A stretch of 6,512 bases of DNA, from the NCBI GenBank assembly GCA_027063105.1, contig JAMOSL010000154.1:1-6512 (forward strand), written 5' to 3'. Origin of the DNA: Campylobacteraceae bacterium. GTDB lineage: Bacteria > Campylobacterota > Campylobacteria > Campylobacterales > Sulfurovaceae. The notes under the pieces were generated by a model. The model searched no databases. It was not told the origin of the DNA and saw only the letters and a list, made by a program, of their open reading frames with translations. A program made the translations under genes and the position numbers. This document shows positions 1 to 6,461 of this stretch, in pieces. Numbering within the stretch: position 1 is the first letter of the stretch; each line of letters opens with the position of its first letter.

Positions 1-2
1 TA

Positions 3-2120
3 GGTGTAGGATTAGATAATAATCAACGGATTCCAGGTAGTTTAACTAGCACATTAAATGATTTTAAAAAAACAAATCTTCAATCATTAGGAATTGACCC
101 TAAAGATTATGTTGAACCAATTATTTTAGTTATTAAGAAACACTATTCAACACTAAATAATATAATTAATTGGTTAAAAGGTACAACTACTGAAGATAAA
201 CTTTCTAGTTATCCTCTTCTAATTATTGATGATGAAGCTGATAATGCTTCTATTAATACTCAAAAAGACCCAAATAAAGTAACTAAAATTAATAAACAGA
301 TTAGAGAAATTTTAAATATGTTTGATAGACGATGTTATCTTGGATATACAGCAACACCATTTGCTAATATATTTATTAATCCTGAAGGAGAAGATTCTAA
401 AGTAGGGGAAGATCTATTTCCTGAAGACTTTATTGTTGCTCTTGAAGCACCTTCAAACTATGTTGGAGCAAAAACTATTTTTCTTGATGAGTCAGAAAGA
501 GTATTACGAGAAATAGAAGATAATGACACTTGTTTACCTATAAAACAGGCTAAAGATTTTACGGTAGATTGTTTACCTGACAGTTTGTATAAAGCAGTCT
601 ATTTATTTTTATTATCAGGAGCAACAAAACGCTTAAGAAGTATTAAAAATAGACACCATTCAATGCTTATTAATGTTTCTTTTAAAATAGATATTCAAGA
701 GCAGGTCAAAGATATTCTTATAGAAGATTTACCAAAAATTTTGCGTTTAATTAAGTATAATAATAAAAAAAGTTTAGATGATATATTAAAAAATAATGAT
801 TTTAAAATTATTTACCAATTATGGTTAGCTGAATATAATTCTACAGAAGATAATTTTACTTTTAAGGATATATTAGAAGAGATAACAAACCATGAAGCAT
901 TAATAAAAGTTTTTGTAATAAATAGTCAAAACGAGCCATTACGGTATGATGATTATAAGGAGAGTGGATTAAATGTTATTGCTATTGGAGGATATTCATT
1001 ATCTCGTGGTTTTACACTTGAAGGCTTAACGATTAGTTATTTCTTACGAAATACACAGATGTATGATACTTTATTACAAATGGGTAGATGGTTTGGTTAT
1101 AGAGATGGATATAAAGACTTATGTCGAGTATATATGCGTGAAGAAGCAATGCAATGGTATGGATATATTGCAAAAGTAGTAGAAGAGTTAAAAGAAGAAC
1201 TAAAAATCATGGAGTATCATAAACAGAGTCCTAGAGATTACGGTTTAAAAATTAAAGACCATCCAGATTCGCTTATTGTAACAGCTAGAAATAAGATGTA
1301 TAATTCTAAAGATGCTTTGGTTGAAGTTTCTTATTCTAATAAGCTTATAGAAACTAGAGTTCTAAGTAGTCAGAAAAATATTATTGAAACAAATTTAAAA
1401 GTACTAAAAGATTTGCTTGATATATTAGGAATAAATTATATAAAAAATAAAAATAATCTATTATGGAAAGATATTAATGTTAATACTATATTAAAATTTT
1501 TACATAATTTTAAAAATCATCCAATAAATCAAAGCACTGATACAGGAGCATTAACAAATTATATTGAAAAAGGTAAAGATAAAGAGTTAACTAATTGGGA
1601 AATTGCACTTATAAATATAGATAAAAATAATAAATATAAGATAAATAATAATGTAACAATAGGAAAAATTGAGCGTTCTGCACCACAAGAAGATGATGTA
1701 TTGATTGTTAGTGGCAAAAGTCATCGTGTTGGACAACCTAGTGATGAAAGAATAGGTTTAACAGAAGATGCAATTTCTAAAGCTAAAGAGTTTGCTATCA
1801 AACTAAAGAGAGATAAGCTTGAAGATAAAAATACATCTAAAGAGGAAATAGATAAAATATTAAAGAGTGTCAAGCCTATAGGAAATCACTATAGGGAGTT
1901 TAGAGGAAAGCCTTTATTGATTATATATATTATTCAAGTTAAAAATACTGATAAGTATAATAGTGTAGTAGCTTATGGTATTAGTTTTCCAAAGATAAAA
2001 AATAGTGATTTATGTAATCAAAATAGAAAAGGTATTTATAAAGTTAATCAAGTTTGGTGGAAGGAATATCTAAAACCAAGCTTTGATGAGATGAATGAGG
2101 TAGATACTGATGAAAACTAA
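3..2120 (+). CDS. Z1-domain superfamily 2 helicase/ATPase, 5'-truncated by window edge
   Basis: The frame is open from base 3 to the TAA at 2118-2120, giving 705 residues with no start in view. The ATG at 318 lies inside the ATPase core and is not the true start. Visible motifs, counting the codon at base 3 as residue 1, are a Walker B/motif II LLIIDDEAD (D76-D80), a motif III-like TATPF (116-120), and the Z1 hallmark block from about 327 to 375. That block contains GGYSLSRG (S334, R335), TLEGLTISYFLR, and QMGRWFGYR with the presumed arginine finger region at R362. PRDYGLKIKDHPDSLIVTARNKM follows, and near the C-terminus there is a hydrophobic KPLLIIYIIQ strand (about 636-645). Walker A and at least 150-200 residues are missing on the left, since Z1 proteins are usually near 900 residues. 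The family is a cytoplasmic ATP-dependent DNA motor found in restriction-modification and defence operons. The role here as the translocase of a restriction complex is inferred. The gene overlaps the next one by 11 nt. Family assignment is firm; biochemical role is not. Confidence 0.9.
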   Translation, partial: GVGLDNNQRIPGSLTSTLNDFKKTNLQSLGIDPKDYVEPIILVIKKHYSTLNNIINWLKGTTTEDKLSSYPLLIIDDEADNASINTQKDPNKVTKINKQIREILNMFDRRCYLGYTATPFANIFINPEGEDSKVGEDLFPEDFIVALEAPSNYVGAKTIFLDESERVLREIEDNDTCLPIKQAKDFTVDCLPDSLYKAVYLFLLSGATKRLRSIKNRHHSMLINVSFKIDIQEQVKDILIEDLPKILRLIKYNNKKSLDDILKNNDFKIIYQLWLAEYNSTEDNFTFKDILEEITNHEALIKVFVINSQNEPLRYDDYKESGLNVIAIGGYSLSRGFTLEGLTISYFLRNTQMYDTLLQMGRWFGYRDGYKDLCRVYMREEAMQWYGYIAKVVEELKEELKIMEYHKQSPRDYGLKIKDHPDSLIVTARNKMYNSKDALVEVSYSNKLIETRVLSSQKNIIETNLKVLKDLLDILGINYIKNKNNLLWKDINVNTILKFLHNFKNHPINQSTDTGALTNYIEKGKDKELTNWEIALINIDKNNKYKINNNVTIGKIERSAPQEDDVLIVSGKSHRVGQPSDERIGLTEDAISKAKEFAIKLKRDKLEDKNTSKEEIDKILKSVKPIGNHYREFRGKPLLIIYIIQVKNTDKYNSVVAYGISFPKIKNSDLCNQNRKGIYKVNQVWWKEYLKPSFDEMNEVDTDEN

Positions 2121-3072
2121 TCCATGGAATAAAATAGAAAAACCATATAAAAATCTAAATGCAATTTTAGCGGATAAATATAACTTTTTAGAATTTTTTT
2201 GGGCAAAAGATTCAATAGGAAATTTCATTTTTCTATTACATACTAAACTAAATATTCTTCAACCACAAAAAGTTCCAAAGCTCAATGGTATAAAAATTAG
2301 TATAGGACAAATAGATAAAACTTATCAACTCGTTTTAACATTAACATCAAAAGAGGATAAAGATATATTTTATTCACTATGTCTTGACTTATTAAAATCT
2401 ACTAAAAATATAAATGATGAATCATTAGCAATAAAATCAATTTTAAAAAGATTAGAGAAATGGCAATATTTTTTAAAAAGTGGTAGAAAAATTATTGATA
2501 AAAAACAACTAAAAGGTTTAATTGGCGAATTATATTTAATCAAGAAATATTTATTAGCTGAATATAATTCAAAAGATGTTTTAGAATTTTGGAAAGCACC
2601 ACTTCAATCAGTGCAAGATTTTGAACTAAATAATATGACAATAGAGGTAAAAACAAAATCATCGGTTAATAGTATAACTATATCATCTTATGAACAATTA
2701 TTTACGCAGTTAGATTATTTATATTTATTTGTTGTTACATTAAGCGAATCAACAAAAAACATATCTCAATCTTTTAATATATATGATATGATTGATGAAA
2801 TTAGAGAATTAATAGGATTAGATAATTTACTACTTATTGAAAATTTTGATAATTTATTAATGCACTATGGATTTGTAGAACTTATAGAGTACGAAGATTT
2901 ATATTTTATAATCTCATTTGATGAGTTTTATAAGGTAACTGATAACTTTCCAAAAATAATTGATATACCTAATGGTATAGAAAAATTAAATTATAAAATC
3001 AATTTAGATACTTGTAAAAAGTTTTTAGTAAAAGAAAATATTTTCAATATAATTGGAGATAAAAATGACTGA
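2110..3072 (+). CDS. PD-(D/E)XK motif protein (DUF4420 type), predicted nuclease subunit
   Basis: This gene encodes 320 residues and starts at an ATG inside the end of the Z1 gene. A GAGG at 2097-2100, nine bases upstream, is a plausible ribosome binding site. The central region carries a restriction-endonuclease-fold signature: GELYLIKKYL with E140 on a predicted helix, then VQDFE with D170, then the strand IEVKTKSS with E179 and K181. This fits E-(n)-D-(8)-ExK of the PD-(D/E)XK superfamily, and the 'LKGLIGELYL...VQDFE...IEVKTKSS' arrangement is typical of the DUF4420 family. All presumed metal-binding residues are present, so a catalytically competent DNA nuclease is plausible but unproven. 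No DNA-binding domain, signal peptide or membrane segment is evident. Its place between a Z1 motor and an AIPR gene, with overlaps on both sides, suggests it is a subunit of the same complex, perhaps the cutting component. The family is known to sit beside Z1 and AIPR genes. Confidence 0.85.
   Translation: MKTNPWNKIEKPYKNLNAILADKYNFLEFFWAKDSIGNFIFLLHTKLNILQPQKVPKLNGIKISIGQIDKTYQLVLTLTSKEDKDIFYSLCLDLLKSTKNINDESLAIKSILKRLEKWQYFLKSGRKIIDKKQLKGLIGELYLIKKYLLAEYNSKDVLEFWKAPLQSVQDFELNNMTIEVKTKSSVNSITISSYEQLFTQLDYLYLFVVTLSESTKNISQSFNIYDMIDEIRELIGLDNLLLIENFDNLLMHYGFVELIEYEDLYFIISFDEFYKVTDNFPKIIDIPNGIEKLNYKINLDTCKKFLVKENIFNIIGDKND
3055..3058 (+). promoter_or_regulatory. Ribosome binding site deciding the AIPR start
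   Basis: GGAG lies six bases upstream of the ATG at 3065, the ideal distance. An in-frame TTG at 3053 would extend the protein by four residues, but it overlaps this GGAG and has no Shine-Dalgarno sequence of its own at a good distance. The ATG at 3065 is therefore preferred, giving an 8-nt overlap with the upstream gene. Confidence 0.7.
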
Positions 3073-5119
3073 AATAGAAGAGTTCTATGATGATTTTATA
3101 CAGCAAATATATACATCTGCTGATGTAGGAGAAGATTTTAAAGAGAGTCAATTTTTTGATAAATCTATGGAATACATATTAGATGATGGTACTGTTGAAG
3201 ATTATACATACTTACCATATAAAAAAATTGGTATGAAAATAGATGGATATGAATTTATTGAAGATAGAGAGATATTAAACTTATTTGTATGCAACTTTGA
3301 AGATAATTATGAGTTGAAAACTTTAACTAATTCAGATATTGAGATTAATATTAAAAGGTTAACTAAGTTCTTTAATCAATCAATAGAAAAAAAGTTTTAT
3401 GATGTTTTAGAAGAGACATCATCAGGTTATGCTATTGCATATTTTCTTTATCATAATCAAAATAGATTTAAATCTATAAATATTATTTTAATTAGTAATA
3501 AACAATTAAGTAAAACAGTTAAAAAATTACCAGCAGAACAGATTAAAGATTATAAAGTAACTTATGATATTTGGGAGATTAAAAGATTTTTTGAAATTGA
3601 AACTTCAAAGAATAAAAAAGAAACTTTAGTAATTGATTTTAAATCAGATTTTAATACATTAATTCCCTCTCTTCCTGCCCATATCTCTTCCTCTCCTTAT
3701 CGTTCATATTTATGTGTTATAAGTGGTGATATATTATCTAAATTATATGAAAAATATGGTTCAAGACTACTAGAATCAAATGTTAGAAGTTTTCTACAAT
3801 TTAGAGCTAAAATAAATAAAGGGATTAGAAAAACAATCAATGAAAATCCAAGTATGTTTTTTGCATACAATAATGGATTAACGGCAACAGCAGAAGATAT
3901 AGAAATTACATCTGATAATAAAATAAAATCCTTAAAAAACTTTCAAATTGTAAATGGTGGTCAAACTACAGCTTCATTATTTAATACAATGAAAATAGAT
4001 AAAGTAGATTTATCTGATATATTTGTACAAATGAAATTAACAATAATAGACGATGATAATATAAATGAGGTTGTACCAAATATATCAAGATTTGCTAATA
4101 CTCAAAATAAAGTTAGTGATGCAGATTTCTTTTCTAATGATATTTATCATATTAGAATGGAAGAGAAATCACGGAGAATTTGGTCACCTGCCCAAGAGGG
4201 AAAATTAAAGAAAACAAAATGGTTTTATGAAAGAGCAAGAGGACAATACCTTGAAGTTCAATCAAAACTTACAGATGCTAAGAAAAGGGAATTTAAAGAA
4301 ATAAACCCTAGAAATCAACTGTTTTCAAAAACTGACTTAGCTAAATTTTTAATGGTTTGGGAAAATAAACCTTATGTAGTAAGCCGTGGAGCTCAAAAAA
4401 ACTTTGTAGAGTTTGGGAATATTATTGTTCCCATGTGGAATAAGAATGATAAAGAGTTTAATGATCTTTATTATCAACACTCTATTGCAAAAATTATTAT
4501 ATTTAAAACTTGTGATAAAATTGTATTTAAAGAGCCTTGGTATGGTGGGTATAAAGCAAATATAGTAGCTTACACATTATCTGCTATTTCATATTTTTTA
4601 TTAAAAGAAAAACTAAGTATTGACTACTCTAAAATATGGAAGTTACAAAATATAGAACCTTATTTTGAAAAAGAAATTAGAATAATAAGTGAATATATAA
4701 ATAAGCATATAGCAAATACACCTGAAGGTTTTACAAATATATCTGAATGGTGTAAAAAAGAGATATGTTGGACTAATCTTAAAGATATAATCAATAATAG
4801 TGATGATTTAATTTTATCTAATGATTTTAAAGATAATATGATTACGAAAGAAGATTTAAACTACGAAAATAAAGAAGCAAAAAAAGAGCAAAAAATTGAT
4901 AATGAAATGGAACTATTAAAGAAACTTTATAAATTTACACCTCAAAATTGGAAAAATATTATTGAATGGGGAGAATCTAATAATCAATTGACTTTTGAAG
5001 AAATAAAGTTTTTAAATTTAATACCATTAGGTAAATATCCCTCAGATAAGCAATCGAAACGAATAGTTCAAATTATAAATAAACTTGAAGATGAAGGAAT
5101 GTCATCAATAATAAATTAA
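3065..5119 (+). CDS. AIPR family protein (abortive infection phage resistance)
   Basis: From the ATG at 3065 this is 684 residues, within the normal range for full-length AIPR proteins. Several blocks characteristic of the family are visible in order: YEKYGSRLLESNVRSFLQ (about 229-246), FAYNNGLTATAEDI with YNNG at 268-271, QIVNGGQTTASL with NGGQT at 297-301, TKWFYERARGQY (W386-Y395), and a C-terminal TPEGFTNISEWCKKEICW (W562, C563, C567). The last 80 or so residues are charged and probably helical, with a KEAKKEQKIDNEMELLKKLY segment that may be a short coiled coil. No transmembrane segment or signal peptide is seen. The family takes its name from lactococcal abortive infection loci. Its molecular activity is not settled to my knowledge, so I give none. 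The gene overlaps the PD-(D/E)XK gene by 8 nt, consistent with translational coupling. A short pyrimidine-rich stretch with unusual codons lies at 3663-3698. Confidence 0.93.
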   Translation: MTEIEEFYDDFIQQIYTSADVGEDFKESQFFDKSMEYILDDGTVEDYTYLPYKKIGMKIDGYEFIEDREILNLFVCNFEDNYELKTLTNSDIEINIKRLTKFFNQSIEKKFYDVLEETSSGYAIAYFLYHNQNRFKSINIILISNKQLSKTVKKLPAEQIKDYKVTYDIWEIKRFFEIETSKNKKETLVIDFKSDFNTLIPSLPAHISSSPYRSYLCVISGDILSKLYEKYGSRLLESNVRSFLQFRAKINKGIRKTINENPSMFFAYNNGLTATAEDIEITSDNKIKSLKNFQIVNGGQTTASLFNTMKIDKVDLSDIFVQMKLTIIDDDNINEVVPNISRFANTQNKVSDADFFSNDIYHIRMEEKSRRIWSPAQEGKLKKTKWFYERARGQYLEVQSKLTDAKKREFKEINPRNQLFSKTDLAKFLMVWENKPYVVSRGAQKNFVEFGNIIVPMWNKNDKEFNDLYYQHSIAKIIIFKTCDKIVFKEPWYGGYKANIVAYTLSAISYFLLKEKLSIDYSKIWKLQNIEPYFEKEIRIISEYINKHIANTPEGFTNISEWCKKEICWTNLKDIINNSDDLILSNDFKDNMITKEDLNYENKEAKKEQKIDNEMELLKKLYKFTPQNWKNIIEWGESNNQLTFEEIKFLNLIPLGKYPSDKQSKRIVQIINKLEDEGMSSIIN

Positions 5120-5153
5120 CTTTTTATATTACAGGTATAGTTAAGATGAAGCC

Positions 5154-5162
5154 TGGTATAAT
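5154..5162 (+). promoter_or_regulatory. Extended -10 promoter for the methyltransferase gene
   Basis: The bases TGGTATAAT form a perfect extended -10 element (TGnTATAAT), with the hexamer TATAAT at 5157-5162. No TTGACA-like hexamer stands 16-18 bases upstream; an extended -10 can work without one, and this is the usual vegetative promoter style in Campylobacter and relatives. Transcription would begin near 5168-5170, leaving a leader of about 20 nt before the ATG at 5190. This would express the methyltransferase separately from the upstream genes. The motif match is exact; promoter activity is inferred. Confidence 0.65.
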
Positions 5163-5177
5163 TCTGAAAAATCAGGA
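5162..5177 (+). promoter_or_regulatory. Short inverted repeat overlapping -10 end, start site and Shine-Dalgarno
   Basis: CTGA at 5164-5167 pairs with TCAG at 5172-5175 around an AAAA loop. A T-G wobble and a T-A pair extend the stem to six. The right arm covers the first three bases of the AGGAG ribosome binding site (5174-5178) that serves the ATG at 5190. In RNA the stem could partly hide that site in transcripts reading through from the AIPR gene. As DNA it could be an operator half-site pair. The stem is short and may be chance in AT-rich sequence. Confidence 0.25.
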
Positions 5178-5189
5178 GATATAAATAAT

Positions 5190-6443
5190 ATGACTGTATT
5201 AGATTTATTTTCAGGTGCTGGTGGTTTATCAGAAGGTTTTTTTAGAGTTGGAGCAACTTTTGTAGGACATGTAGAAGCTGATGCTCATGCTTGTAAAACT
5301 TTAAGAACAAGAACAGCATATTGGAATTTAAAAAATAAAAATAAATTAAATATTTATTATGATTATTTATTGAAAAAAATTACAACAGAAGAGTTATGGG
5401 ATAAAGCAGAAGTAAAAAATTCTAATGATGTAATTAATATTCCAATATCAGATGACTCTTTTGATGAAATAACTAAAATAATTAAACAAAATTTAAAAGA
5501 TAAAAATATTAAAAAAGTTGATTTAATTATTGGTGGTCCACCTTGTCAAGCTTATTCTGTGATAGGAAGAGCAAGAATGAAAGAGTCTGTCAAATGTGAC
5601 CCTAGAAATTTTTTATATTTATATTATGTGAGATTTTTAATAACTTTTAAACCAAAAATGTTTATATTTGAAAATGTACCAGGACTTAGAAGTGCTTCTA
5701 ATGGTAAACATTTTGAAGATATAAAAAGAGCTATTGATGATGCAGGTTATCATATGGAGTTAAAAGAGTTAATAGCTTCTGACTATGGTGTACTACAAGC
5801 TAGAAAGAGAATTATAATAGTTGGATGGAAGAAAATAAATAAACAAATTAACTATGAATATCCTGAATTTGAATTAATTGAAAATAAATATACAATTAAA
5901 GATGTTTTAGATGATTTACCAATAACTAAACCTGATAATATGATAGAGGGTCTAGGAAAGTATAGAACAAAGACAAATCAATATTTAATAGATAGTAATA
6001 TACGAGATAAGAAATTTAACATCTTAACACAACATGAAACTAGAATGCATAATAGCAGAGATATAGAAATATATAAAGAAGCTATTAATCTTTGGAATAA
6101 AGATAGAAAAAGATTATCTTATAAAGATTTAGCAAAAAAAAGACCTGAATTAATAACACATAAAAATATAACATCATTTACAAATAGATTTAATGTAATA
6201 AAAGCAAATGAAAAAGCTTCACATACTATACTTGCACATATGGCAATGGATGGACATTATTATATTCATCCTGATATTAATCAACATCGCTCTTTATCAG
6301 TAAGAGAGGCTGCACGATTACAATCATTCCCTGATGATTTTTATTTTGAAGGTCCTAGAACTTCACAATTTAGACAGATTGGTAATGCTGTTCCACCAAA
6401 GATGGCTGAACAAATTGCAAAGAAGATTAAAGAGCTAGTTTAA
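5190..6443 (+). CDS. DNA (cytosine-5) methyltransferase, modification component
   Basis: This complete gene encodes 417 residues and uses the ATG at 5190, with AGGAG eleven bases upstream (5174-5178). It transfers methyl from S-adenosylmethionine to C5 of cytosine in a specific DNA sequence. All key motifs are present in order: motif I DLFSGAGG (D5-G12), motif IV GGPPCQAYS with catalytic C119, motif VI ENV (E161-V163), motif VIII QARKR (203-207), motif IX REAARLQSFPDDF (372-384), and motif X QIGNAVPP (396-403). The target recognition region should lie between motifs VIII and IX, about 230-340. Motif I begins at residue 3, so there is no N-terminal DNA-binding domain of the kind some C5 methylases use for autoregulation. 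The motif I to motif IV distance is about 50 residues longer than in M.HhaI, which seems usual for this subfamily. The enzyme looks active; its recognition sequence cannot be read from the protein. It probably protects host DNA from the products of the three upstream genes. Confidence 0.97.
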   Translation: MTVLDLFSGAGGLSEGFFRVGATFVGHVEADAHACKTLRTRTAYWNLKNKNKLNIYYDYLLKKITTEELWDKAEVKNSNDVINIPISDDSFDEITKIIKQNLKDKNIKKVDLIIGGPPCQAYSVIGRARMKESVKCDPRNFLYLYYVRFLITFKPKMFIFENVPGLRSASNGKHFEDIKRAIDDAGYHMELKELIASDYGVLQARKRIIIVGWKKINKQINYEYPEFELIENKYTIKDVLDDLPITKPDNMIEGLGKYRTKTNQYLIDSNIRDKKFNILTQHETRMHNSRDIEIYKEAINLWNKDRKRLSYKDLAKKRPELITHKNITSFTNRFNVIKANEKASHTILAHMAMDGHYYIHPDINQHRSLSVREAARLQSFPDDFYFEGPRTSQFRQIGNAVPPKMAEQIAKKIKELV

Positions 6444-6452
6444 TCTAGCTCT
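6431..6452. terminator. Hairpin over the methyltransferase stop codon, possible bidirectional terminator
   Basis: AGAGCTAG at 6431-6438 and CTAGCTCT at 6445-6452 form a perfect 8-bp stem with a 6-nt TTTAAT loop, which contains the methyltransferase TAA stop. On the plus strand the following sequence is only AT-rich, without a clean T-run. Read from the minus strand, the stem is followed by TTAATCTTCTTT, which is closer to a terminator tail. The hairpin could therefore end transcription in both directions and more convincingly for a gene arriving from the right. The stem is directly visible; the terminator role is inferred. Confidence 0.55.
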
Positions 6453-6461
6453 AAATATTAT

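Noticed and set aside
318..320. ATG at 318 as the start of the Z1 gene
   Set aside because: The same frame is open back to base 3 and encodes a Walker B motif (LLIIDDEAD) upstream of this ATG, so the codon is an internal methionine.
825..2570. Exact 17-nt repeat (TTAGCTGAATATAATTC at 825-841 and 2554-2570), encoding LAEYNS in both the Z1 and PD-(D/E)XK proteins
   Set aside because: A match of this length is mildly unexpected but not rare between AT-rich genes with the same codon preferences. The protein contexts differ (WLAEYNSTED versus LLAEYNSKDV) and no similarity extends on either side, so it looks coincidental.
3053..3055. TTG at 3053 as the AIPR start
   Set aside because: It overlaps the GGAG that is ideally placed for the ATG at 3065, and no Shine-Dalgarno sequence serves the TTG.
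5120..5130. CTTTTTATATT after the AIPR stop as a terminator
   Set aside because: There is a T-run but no stem immediately before it, so an intrinsic terminator is not supported.
5190..5225. N-terminal helix-turn-helix on the methyltransferase for autoregulation
   Set aside because: Motif I begins at the third residue, leaving no room for a regulatory domain.
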